Positions 31,292-50,257 of a DNA stretch of 64,000 nt are shown one piece after another. Made by a program: the position numbers and the translations under genes. Source of the DNA: Caenorhabditis remanei (lineage: Eukaryota > Nematoda > Chromadorea > Rhabditida > Rhabditidae); the NCBI RefSeq assembly GCF_010183535.1, contig NC_071331.1, forward strand, positions 25,358,001 through 25,422,000, in the 5' to 3' direction. Positions within the stretch are counted from its first letter, which is position 1. Each line of letters opens with the position of its first letter. Below the pieces are notes generated by a model. That model ran no database searches, was not told where the DNA came from, and saw only the letters and a list, made by a program, of their open reading frames with translations.

Positions 31292-34200
31292 ACCCTATAA
31301 TAATATGCTTATAACAAAGATAAGATAAGCCGCTTATATATGTATATATATATACATAAGGAATCAAATAAAATCGAAAGGAAACACGAGGGGTTACATA
31401 GGTAGGTTTCAGATGGAAATGTCTTCATTCTCCCCCTGAGATGTACTTGAGCGGTGGAGGGGGATGTTCGAATGTGGGCGGGGCTTCTGGAGACCGGATG
31501 ACTGTTATATATGAAGGTATGTGTGGTCGCGGACGCGGAACCGCGCGCCTTGTTGCGCATCTCTCTTGCGCGGCGGTGGAGAAGAAGAAGATGACGGGGA
31601 GGAAGAAGAAAAAAGAAAAAAGAGATGACAGTAACCTCTTGGCACTTCTCCCTTTCCGTTTTCATGTCTTATTGCCCTCTTCTAGAACAAGGAAGTGTAA
31701 CCACCAGTCATATTGGGGAGAGGGTGTCTGGATAGTTATTATTATTAAAAGTTGTAACATTCGCAGAAGTTTTTTTCTTTTTTTTTGGTTTCTGAAGAGA
31801 GGGAAAAAGAAAGAATTTGGGGAAAGGAACAGCAGCTTTGTAATAATTTGGGAAGAAAAAGAAAGTGTATAAATATGGAGGTGATTGGTTAGGCAGAGGA
31901 GGATAGTTGACCCTTTGGCATGTTCTGGAACAAGAAACGTAAGACTCTCAGTTTTTTCAGCCGATATGGAAGATCCAAAGCATGATTCACAGATACCGAG
32001 GAGTACGGTGGATAAACTTAGTTGCATTTTCAAATAAATGAACTGAAACTAAAAAATCTGGCATTTGGGATTTGAAATGTCTTACAAGATAAGTTTTGGA
32101 AACGCAGCTTTCAAACAATCTATACATTTGGACATAGGTACTTTTGACTACGTGGAGTCCATTTCTGTTATCAAAACCGGCTAAATGTGTTTCCAAGCCG
32201 AGTTATGAGCTCTCAAACTTTTCGAATTTATAGATCGTTTGAAAGTCGCGTCTCCAAAGACTTTTCTTGCTAGCATGTAAAGCTTCATAGTCATTTACCG
32301 TTTTGAGCTTTTCAATAAAACTTGGTAAGTAATGTGATATGTGGTGTCTAATGCGTATTTATGAAGTGTGTTCAATACATTTTCCACAATTGAGAAGATC
32401 AATTCAAGTTTTCTCACTATACCAAAAAAAGATCTTACTAGGGAAGGCCACCACTTTTCAGACGTCGTTAAGGTAATAACTTGTCAGTGGTTTAAACTTT
32501 GACCTTGTTATTTCTTGAAAATCAGGCCTCATGGACAAACGTTGGATATATATTTGGAACCAGCGTTTTCTCAGCTTTTCGATGGTATAAGTCACGTCAT
32601 AAAACTCCACGGTCACTCGGAGTCCTTTCCTTGTAAGTTTTCCTAGTTGACACTTTTTTGGTAACTGATGAAGCGCTCGACAGTCTTGCTTTTTGAACTA
32701 TCAAAAAATAGTCAACTACAAAAATGTAGCCCGTAACTAGATCTATAGAACCAATAAAAGTCAAAAATCCTGACAAATCCTGACACCGTGACGGGGAATC
32801 AAATTTGATGTTAGTGTCTTATATCATTTGAAAATACTATTTTCGATTTCAGGAGAGCTCCCTGTCTGCAAATCCCTCCCAACCCAAAAACCATGAAAGA
32901 TAACAGAAAAAGGCCCAAACCCCAAACACAAATATGATAAATGAGTGTTTGTCTCTTCTTTCTATTATTGTTATTGTTCTCTTCTTCCATCTTTTCATAT
33001 TCCAATTCTTCTTCTTTTTCCTCCTTTAAAATATATTTCCGTTCATCCTTCTATTTTGCTTAGCTTCTCCATCTTGATTGATTGCGTTTCCAATTCTTTT
33101 CGTTGTTCTCTCTTTTTTTTAGGTTCGCGAAGTGGGCGGAGCTTGGTGTGAAGAGGGAAATTGATGATCGAGAGGACGAGGGAGGGAAGGCGTTATGGTT
33201 ATTGATCTCTTGCTGTGGTGAAGGGAGAGGAACGTTCATGTGTGAGGGACAGAATTCATAAATTCATATGTATGAAGCTACTACAGTACGGTATGAGAAA
33301 TGTGTGAGACATCGGGATACGCAGACTTGTGGATAGACAGATTCTGGGATCATCGGAAGGCACAGCTGTGAACGGCGTAATGTCGCGGAAACGCGCTCCA
33401 TCACACAACGGATTACACGGTGCCAAGGATTTTTACTTATATTTGCTGTATCTTTCAATATAAACCGCGACGCAACTATGAAACGGACCTTCCGCCTCGA
33501 ACTACTGTGGGAAGGTAGATGACATTTGGACGAACATAAAAACAGTCAGAAACGCCTCCAACCCAGCTCCTGACTAAATTTTCATAAGGTTTTGACAGAT
33601 TTTCTGTTGAAACTCGGTTTCCGATCAGATTTCAAGTACTTCACTTGAATATTTGAAAGAGTTTGAAGCGCTTACCTAAGCGTTTAAAATTTTAAAGTTT
33701 TCAAGTTCAAGATAGTTTACTGGGGTTTTTTGTTGAATTCACTGAGATTTAGATCTGGCGTGCCTTGGGAGCGTGTCAAGTGCGAGGCGAAGAGGAACAT
33801 GCGCGTCACGGTTTATATCGGAAGATACGACAAATAAAGGTTTAATCTTAAGTCACTAGTGTTTTACTAATATTCAACGCTTTGTCCTTTCTCTGACCTT
33901 CAGCTAAAATACTGATTAAATTTTTGAAATCCGTGTTCAATTTCTCATCCCAGACCTTAAAATCTCCATTTTTTCAATTATACCTTGCATATCTGCATAC
34001 CTCCGAAACTGAAAACCCCTTCCAAGAACCTCTCAATCTATCTCTCTGAGAAAAAATAATAAATCAAATTGATATACATAACATATGTGTGATAGGCGCC
34101 CGCGCGTACTTTGTGTATGCCAATCTACTCAAAATCTTTGACGTCAAGAAAACGAAGAAGGCGACGACGGCGACGGGGATAAGACGATGAAGCGGAGATG

Positions 34201-34663
34201 GAGAAGAGAGGTGAGAAAGCGGGGAGAATTAGCATAGCGGTGTGTGTTGCATTGGTTTTGGATATGAGAGAATGACTGAGTGATCAATGAATGGAGTACA
34301 TCGGAAGTGAGTAATAATGTAGTTGAATGAAAAAAGGGCAGATATTGTAAGAGTGCATTGGGCGGGTTTTTTGTAGGAGTAGATGGATCAGAGTTCGGAA
34401 AGACTGGGAGTAGAAGACAGAAACGTCTAGAGTTTAAAAATATACAATAAACAGTAAAAACTGACAAAACTTGGAGGAGGAAAAATCGATTTTTACAAAT
34501 TCAAAGAGGTAATAAGGTTAGGGACGCCGAAATGTTGCATCTTATAACTTTCTGGTAACTGAAATCTATGAAAGAATCACTTGAACATGAGCAATTTGAA
34601 ATAATGGGGTCTCACAACTGTCAATTCTCTCAAGTTTATATTTGTTCTGTAAAAAAGAACACA

Positions 34664-35002
34664 CTTGCAAACCGGGCCAAAACGGGCCGACACGGGCCAG
34701 CGCGTATTTTGCTTAAAACGTAATCTAGTGATTTGAAAAATATACCAAAATGTAGATCTCGACGAGCTCTATGTCACGGGCCGGATGGCGGCTTGTTCAT
34801 GTGTTGCGGGTCGCGCTAAAATAACTTATTTGACAATTTTCGCGGTTTTTGGCACCTTTTCCCAGCCTGCGGCACATTAACGATCCGCCATCCGGTCCGC
34901 ATTGCATCAAAGACATAGAACTCACCGCGATCTCCATTTTGGTATATTTTCAGTTCACAAGATTGCGTTTTATGCGAGATACGAGCTGGCCCGGTTTGCA
35001 AG
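34664..35002. repeat. R3 dispersed inverted repeat, well-preserved copy
   Basis: Ends are exact inverted repeats: CTTGCAAACCGGGCC at 34664-34678 and GGCCCGGTTTGCAAG at 34988-35002. Inner parts also pair (ATACCAAAATGTAGATC with GATCTCCATTTTGGTAT, and CGGGCCGGATGGCGG with CCGCCATCCGGTCCG). It is 339 bp and non-coding, and fits a MITE. Confidence 0.75.
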
Positions 35003-36970
35003 TATGAAAAAGAACGCTACATTTTTACAGTCGACAACCTTTTGGTAACGTTGAAAGCTCGAATGATGCGGGTCACTGAAAATATGAGAAAATGATCCAA
35101 AGCCCGTCTTGATCACCCTTTCCAAGGAGGTCAAACTTACAAAGCCAGTTTTTTTTTTGAAAGACCGTCATGATCATCTTGTTGTTATTTGCCTTGAATA
35201 GGTAGAAGAAATTTGAAAATCTTCACTTTTGTAGTTCACTTTTGTAAGTCTTCACTTTTGTAGCCAGCGTTTCTAGTTTCAGAAGGGTAGACTTCTGATA
35301 CTGTTAAAAAATTTCCAATTTTTGAGACTTGTCCACTTTTTGATGACTGTCTAGTCTGATCTATTTGGAGCAAGACACTCAGACGCTCTTGTTACCCGAC
35401 ACAGTGTGGTTTCTGGAAAATGTTTCTCTCTCTCTTTTTTTAAATTCTGTTCTCCCCTTGAGTATTCAAGTCCCTGACAAAAAAGCTCTGTAGAATTGAA
35501 AATTGTCATATTTGTTTTCTCCGCAATTTTTCCAGCTGATAGACATAGACAAGACAGCAAAAAATATGGCATTTCATTTTAATTACATGTGCTTTTTTGG
35601 TATTTTGCTCGGCTGAAAGATATATAATCGTTTTCATAAAAATTTGAGACATTTGTGAATTCTCAGCTCAAAAACTTAAGCTTCTCAACCATACATATTC
35701 ATACTTATGTATCTATATAACTCTAAATCTACTTCCGAAAAATCCGTAAATCTCGCTTACTGTAATCGGATTCAGTTTTTGTTTTCTTTTGATAGATTAA
35801 CACCAAGCTAATCATCGAAAGTGTTTTAACTGGGGCGCTCGAGACGCGTGTCTGCAAATAATTTATCAAGGAGAGAGCATATGTTTTGGTCTAATGGATG
35901 ATCAGAAATCTGACTGGGGTGTCTGTTTTTTAAATGAAAAAAATTGAATGATCTGGGGTGTCTATGGCGCGTTTTTGGACAGGTTCGCAAAGTTTTCACC
36001 TAGCTTACTAAACCAGTCCCCTACCTCCATATTTTTTTCCCAAAAAAATGTATTTCCCAAATTACATCATCATCCAAATTATGTGAGAATTCGAGCAGCC
36101 TATATAATTTTTGTGTCTCCAGAGACAGAGAGCATTATGATTAAGTCCCCTTGAATCGCGGTGAGAAAGTCATGATATATATATGTTTTGTTTACGTGTA
36201 GAAGGCCACATGATCGGTCGTTGAGGGTTGTTGTACTCGTGGGAACTTAATGGGTAGGTGAGTGAGAGTGAGAGACGGTTACGGTAGATGTGGGGAAATG
36301 GGAATCAAGAATCAGAATTAACAGAGATATGAGAGAATTGGAGGAATGAAGATGTGCTGAGATATAGTTATGGGACGATCAAGTCTGTCGTACGGCCAGT
36401 CGAGTCCGCGGATTGACTAACAATGAATGGGCTTAACACATTGACTAATCTTTTGGACCTCTACAAGGCAGCTTGTAGAAGCTAAAATTTTCCATGGCTG
36501 TGAACTCCAATATAAAATTTCCCCATAGACTTTTTGACAGCCTTGAGAATGATGCTTTCACTACCAAATTGTGATTTGCACGCTTTTCCTTTTCGTTTTT
36601 TGATTATTATCGGCTCAGGATCGAGTGGTGTTGAAGTCGGTTGATTCTGATCAGTCTCCTACGTGTTCTACCGTAGTTTGCATTTTTTAATAACTCTGAA
36701 TCTGAAAATATGGTTTTGATGATTTACACTAAACCGACAAAATATTGAACCGAAAATACCTTAATTATAATCAGTTGAACATGAATTTGTATTGCCTCGA
36801 ACTTTGTATTTACAATTTTTTCTTACATTGAATGACATCATTTCAAGGAATCTAGAGTTTTTGGTTCTGTCATCTTATTCTTATCCGGAATTTTTAGTGT
36901 AGTCATCTGTTTCCCTTTCTTTTTGTGTCCAAATTTAAGGCTTACTCAGTTTTACTCGTGCATGTCTCAG

Positions 36971-37128
36971 CCGTGCAGTCCTTTCGGACAAAAATATTTC
37001 TCAATTCCTCGCTTCGTACCTTTTTTGCGATATAAATTGAAAAAAAACACGAAAATTTCTTGGAAAATGCGGGGAAACGAGGAATGGAAAAATAATATTT
37101 TGTCCGAAAGGACTACACGACCGCACGG
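36971..37128. repeat. R5: 158-bp hairpin element upstream of cmk-1
   Basis: The left arm AGTCCTTTCGGACAAAAATA (from 36977) is matched by its complement ending at 37114, with a one-base length difference. Outer bases CCGTGC (36971) and GCACGG (37123-37128) also pair. No coding content. The only copy I noticed in this window. Confidence 0.65.
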
Positions 37129-37849
37129 AAAATTTTTAGAATTGTGTAGCAAACGTGGATAACAATCGTCTAAACCATCTTTCCAATTATCCCGTCCAAC
37201 TTTCCAGACACTACTTCCCACACAGCCTTCGAAATATCACTCACCATCCCAATCAAACCCAGACATCTCTAGAAGCCCTTTTTTCTGCGTCTCCCACCAC
37301 ACCACCACAACAAAACGTCAAGTGCATTCAAGTACGTCTTCTCTCTCCTATATTCTAAATTCGTATGTCTCCAAAAAGAGAAGTTGATCTCCGATTCATT
37401 GAATCAGCTGGTTTTTTCTTATTCTTTTTCATTTTTGTCTCTTTTTTTTTTTGAAAAAAAAATGTAAAAAAGAAAAAGTTAGTGAAGAACGGCCTTATTA
37501 TAATTGGTAACTTTACTAAAGGGGAAAAAAAGAAAAATTCAGAATTCAGAGGCAGAAGCAGGAGCAGCGAGTAATTGCAATCGGACGGAGAGAAAAAGAG
37601 AAAAAGGCGGGAGAACTAGGCCACGCCCACTTCTTGCTCTCTATTTCTCTAATACTCTTGATCCCTTCTCTCTTCTTTCTTTTTCCTTCTTTTTTCTTCT
37701 TTTTCCCTCTCGGCTCCTCGCCTTCCCAACCGAAAGAAGAAGAAGAAGTGAGCTCTTAGTGTTTTTTTTGTCGTCGTCCCTTTCCCGTTGTCCCCTTTTC
37801 GTTGTCCCCCCCAACAACCGACTGCTCCCGGAGCACAAAAAACCAGAAA

Positions 37850-45389
<7,540 letters not shown>

Positions 45390-48300
45390 TTGCTTCTTTG
45401 TGCTCTTTTAATTTTGATAATATATTATTTGTTTGTTTTTTCTTTCTTTCCCCCCTTCTCTTTTCTCCGCCGCTAAAAAATTCCACGCATGCTCTCCTCT
45501 GTGATCTCATTTTTTATTTTTTATCTAATTTTTTGACGCTTTTCTCATATTTTTTACCGTTTTTTAATACACTTTCCCATGTTTCCCGTTTTGACATGTT
45601 TCATTGTAAATAATTTATGATCTTTCACGTATTACAAAAAGACTTCCACACCCTCTCGCTCCTACTGTATGCTTATGATTATAACTAAACTTTTTGATAC
45701 GATAATAAGCCTCTCCCCCGTTTTAAAAATGTAATTATTTTTGTGATTTTTGATCTCTAAACTGTCTTTTTTCTTTTTTGCGAAAAATAAATACAAATGA
45801 ACTTGAATTGAATGTTTTAATCCTAGTAAGTTTGATAAATTACAAGTGCGCTCTATTGGCCTAAAATCAAAAAAGGGAAATCCATTATACACTATGCTTC
45901 ACCTTATACATATATTTATTTCCCTTCTTCTAATTCTTTTTTTCCAAAAAGCAGAAATACATTCGTATTCGTCATTTTAATCACAAACCACGATTTTTTC
46001 TTGAGAAGAAGTAAATATGGCATTTTGTTCGTATAATTGTACATTTTGTATAGAATTTGAATTTTTCAAAACGAATTATATAAACACATCAAAAAACATC
46101 AAGATCATGTGTTTTTTTTAATGTTGGCTCAGTTTTATTTTGGTATTGGAGGTTATCTTCAGACTTTCAGATTGTTTTACTATTAATGAGTAGGCTTAAT
46201 AAAACAGTGTTCTGTACCTGATTTTCAACATATTGATTTGACAATAATTCAATCACTAAAAATCCATTGAACACACGAATCTTAGAAAACACGCTCTACC
46301 GCACATCTTATTTCAATACTAAAATTATGAGAATCTTGTATTTCAATTTGAGACATTGTTCCTTGTTGTCCTATTGTTTCAAAACATACTTCACTTTGCA
46401 GCTAATATTTTTTGTATCTTTTATGCTTGTTTTGTAAATACACACTATCCTCTATAGTGGCCGACAGACAACCTTGATTCCCTGCTTCTCTTATATCTCT
46501 ATAGCCTTCAAAGCTATCGAAAAATTGTCGAGAAATGAGGCCGTAGATTTTATCTAGTCAACTCGTACCTATTGTTTTGGTTTTTGCTGGGAAGTGTTTA
46601 CAGCTTGTTTCTCTCGAATACTAGACCTCGACGGCTAAAAGTGAATATATATTTGGAATCAGCGTTTTCTCCGCTTCCCAATGATATATGTCACGTCCCA
46701 TAACTCTAAACTGACTCCATGTGAGAAAAACTGATTTTATTGAAAGAAAAATTTTTCTAGAAATTATCTTTGCTAAGTCTGTTAATCATCCATTCTGATT
46801 ATAACGGATTTGTGGAATCTGTTGCAATCATCTCTATGCATTTCCCTACTTTTCTTATTCATTCCTTTTTTTGCTCTTTTTCTCGCCATAATCCAAAATC
46901 CTTCTCTTCCGTCACTAAGCCATCTCATTCTCCGCCGTCCCCCGTCTTCACTATTATAACCCATGCCCTTTCCTTTCCAATTTCGAAATGCACATATGTA
47001 TCTCCTCTCTCCTTCGTTTTTTTTCCTGTGTACTTCGAAGAGACGCAGGAAGAAATACGTCTGAAAGTGTCTGCGTCTAAAGATCTCTCACTCGTCCCCT
47101 CCTTCGTGAGGTGGAAGCCAGATTGATTCTTGTTTTCAATTTTTGTCTTCTTATTTCAGTCCTTTTGAAAGTTCTTTTTTGGTGTAATGATGTGGTACTG
47201 TGGAAAAACTGTAGAAAAACGCGCTCTGTGGAACACACTGTCCGCATTACGTGGCTGTGAACATTAGAAATCATTAACATTTTAGGATGACGCGGAGTGG
47301 GTCTCGGCCGAACTTTGAGCAAGCGGTCAGCCACAGACGGATGGGTAATAATTTTGTACAAAATTTCTGATTAGAGCGCGTTTGCATAAGTAGTCTGGAC
47401 CTCATTGAGTTTGCTTCCAATGCATTTCTTTTAAAATTCCACAATATTTTGTCGCCTCGTGTTTTCAGTTCAACTTTTATCGTTTCACCTCTTCCATCCT
47501 TCTTCATGCTTATTGTTGTTTAATGTCAACATTTGTTTCACTCGTCACCAATATCCTCCTCTGTTGACATGCACAATTCACAATTTCATCACTTTTTAAT
47601 TCACTCTCTTTCTGTTAATGTTGGAATATTTCATTCATATTATCCGTTCTTCTACACCATTGCATCTTTTCTTTATTTATTTATTAAATACGATCACAAG
47701 TATCGTGCAAGAAAGAAACAAAGAATTACCAAGATAATATATGCATCAGAGAGAGTTAATCTTCTATTCTCAAAAAAAGCCAAACTGTGTTAGTTTTCTC
47801 TTCTGCTATTCAATCTTTGTATCGACTGTGATTTGCATACCCACGTTTTATACCCAAAAATGTATTGTCTGTTGAATGCAAAGAACCGCATCAACATATT
47901 TTCTGACAGCCCTGTGCTCACTATTTTCCGTTCGTCTAGGTGTTTGTCGGCTTCATCCCCTCGCTTGTTTTCTCTGAAACAAAATTTATTGTTATGTATT
48001 ACCTAATAAAAACATGGCATTGTTTTTAAAATTAGATTCTTTATTTCTTATGTTTACTAAAAGTTATGAGTCTTCCGTTCTGGAAACTTAGAAACTATTA
48101 ACTAGTCGTGGCTCAACACTTGCTTCCATTTAAAGTTGTACCTTCCCTTCAGCTGTTGTAGCTTCCTTTCTTCTGAAAAAAGTCAATTCCGTATTCACTT
48201 TTTTTTGGGGTTTGTTCCGTTTTGTTGAATTTGTTCCGTACGGTTTCCAAAACACATTATATGTATCAAACAAAAATGATGTCTTGTTGAGAACAAACAA

Positions 48301-49194
48301 ATCGTTTGGCTACATATAATTCTTCTTTCATGTTTTTTTTTAAACTATGAGTCATGCCAATGTTTCTAGTAAACTATGGCTTTGAGACGTTTTGAAAGTT
48401 GACATTTGAAAACCAAGTCAATTGGGAACTTTTTTAAAAACGTCAAGGTTATTTGGCCTCGCTCATGACTTGAACGTTGGTTTTTGGAATCCCCACATAA
48501 ATTTCGATTAAAACACACTTTTTGAAACAGAAAGGTAATTTTAATACAACCAATAGTTGTATCTATTTTTCTCTTTTGCCTTTTCAATTGGTGTTTTTTT
48601 CATTAAAAACAATACAAATTTGTTTTTATTAGATTCTCAACCACTTTGAATTTTCAAAAATACATGTGTAGTTATGACGATAGAGGGACAGCCACACCAA
48701 AATCTGTAATTTGTTGTTATTCCTTCTCTTCTTGTCTACAATTTGCTCGGTTCTGTCTGTTTTTCTCCATTTCCAACGTCTATTGATGACAACACAGAGA
48801 TGAGGAGACAGACTCCGTCTCTAGGTCTCTAAGACGGCCGACATCTGGACATGCGGAGCAGAAAACAAGAAATGAGGCTCCAATCACATTTCGACCACGC
48901 TCGTTTTTGACATTTTGCAAAAAAAAACTAGATTAAAAGTTCAAGAATCCTAACACTTTACAAAAGAACAATCAATTTTATTATATTTCCAAATTTTTTC
49001 TGTCTTATTTTCTCAGTTTTTTACTCCCTTTTCTGAGCCAAATTTCCCATGTCCCTTCTCACAGATACAAAGTCCATGTCTTTTTGATTTTTTAATCCAT
49101 AAGCTCTTCCATTCCGTTTTTCCCATTCCCATTCCCTCGACATGCTCCTAGCAACAAAATGTACATAATCCCCCAACGTCGTTCTCAGGTACTC
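45390..49194. other. 3.8-kb region downstream of cmk-1
   Basis: The first 400 nt are probably the cmk-1 3' UTR. After that I see AT-rich sequence with an R2 copy (46633-46735), C/T-rich runs (46830-47110) and a LINE 3' fragment (47680-47800). Frames at 46782-46964 and 47077-47361 on the minus strand lack splice or family support. No gene called. Confidence 0.4.
47680..47800 (-). mobile_element. 3' end fragment of a LINE
   Basis: TTTATTTATTTATTAAATACGATC followed by about 90 nt matches, with differences, the 3' end of the LINE at 60346-61440 (TTATTGAATACGATCTCGAGTATCGTG...ATGAGCATCAGGGG). Read on the minus strand this is a short 3' remnant with a tandem ATAA tail. Confidence 0.6.
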
Positions 49195-49422
49195 CTAGAT
49201 ACACATTGTGATGTTAACTAGATTAGACAACGAGAGTCGTCGGAAAAATGGGATCGATAGTGGAAGAGGGAGAGCTTTCATCACAGAGTTGTCACTGGCA
49301 ACATAGAGGAGAGGGTCTGAGTAGAAGTAGAAGAGGAGCACAATCGATACGAGAGTTGGGTAGTTGGGCGGCTCCAGACACTCTGAGGAGAGTAGACTGA
49401 TGTGGGGTGTTGTTGAGTATTC
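49195..49422 (-). other. Orphan exon-like frame resembling a GPCR TM7 end
   Basis: From an acceptor-like CTTATCCTAG, one frame stays open for 75 codons to a TAG at 49195-49197. It encodes a hydrophobic segment followed by a D-P-x-x-Y-like motif: 'TLVSIVLLFYFYSDPLLYVA' then 'SDNSVMKALPLPLSIPFF'. This is the shape of a 7TM receptor C-terminus. I could not find other exons between here and 50258. The plus strand is purine-rich here, and that alone can create Leu/Ser/Phe-rich frames, so it may be spurious or a relic. Confidence 0.25.
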
Positions 49423-50257
49423 CTAGGATAAGAATGAGATAGACGGTTAGTAATAGTAATATAAGTTAAGAGTTATCAACTTTGCGCTCACGAACCACGC
49501 ACAGTTCAAGACTTCAAGACTAGAGTTTGATTGTCTTAGCTTACTAACGTCAAGGATCTTGGTGTCCATTTACGAGACATGGGGGTAGATTTACGGGACT
49601 CAGTGTGCAAATTTACAAAGCTTAGTGTAGGTGTACGAGGCGCTGTGTGGATTTACAAAGGTACAGTACCCCAAAGTAAGCCGACCCCTTGCAGAATTAA
49701 GGAGTATTAGTTTACGGGACTCACTTCAGTGTGTAGGTTTACGAGACTTGGTATATATTTACGGAGAGACTCTAGTGTAGATTTACGAGAAAGTAAATCT
49801 GAATTCCTCAAAAGTCCTCCCCAAAAACGCCGTTCAATTGAACTGCTAAGCAATACAAATATTTTCCAGATACTACTTTTGACAACGGTATGGCTTTGCA
49901 TGAGTTTTAACATTTTGAATTTTCCTTTGAGTAAGAGTTTTTCCTTTTGCAATTTATCATTTATGAGCATTGCACAATTTGCTCAAACCCTGAGAATCTG
50001 AAAGATATATTTAAATTTATTCTACTACCAAAAATACGTCATAGCTCACTTCATTTCAATTCCTGTCAAATTTAGAAACCAGATTCAGAGTCTTCTCTAG
50101 CTATCTGTCACTGTTGCCTATTTTTCTTTTTTTCGTTTTGTCAACTAGCAAATATGACACCCCTTCTCTAATTAGTCTTCACTTCTTATGCTTGATGTCT
50201 TCTTTTTTGATGCAACCTACTCACTTCTAAATTTTAGGGTAAACCACTAGATCCAGA
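49423..50257. other. Spacer with a TAGATTTACGG minisatellite
   Basis: Bases 49560-49800 hold about eight copies of a (T)TTACG(A/G)GAC or TAGATTTACGG-like word with irregular spacing, the complement of the cluster in synapsin intron 4. The remainder leads to an acceptor (TTTTAG, 50237) just before the next gene's ATG. No gene seen. Confidence 0.5.

Larger units (their letters stand above)
31292..37849. other. 6.6-kb region between the divergent collagen and cmk-1 genes
   Basis: This stretch separates two divergently transcribed genes and should hold both promoters. I see no supportable gene. It contains a (TA)n block at 31335-31355, an R4 repeat (32093-32272), an R2 copy (32541-32640), an R1 fragment (32690-32760), an R3 element (34664-35002), a hairpin element (36971-37128) and C/T-rich sequence just before cmk-1 (37640-37810). 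A mixed-composition minus-strand frame at 33264-33458 has no signal that I can defend. Confidence 0.45.

Noticed and set aside
33264..33458. Minus-strand 64-codon frame upstream of cmk-1
   Set aside because: Composition is coding-like, but I found no acceptor or donor, no homology and no partner exon.
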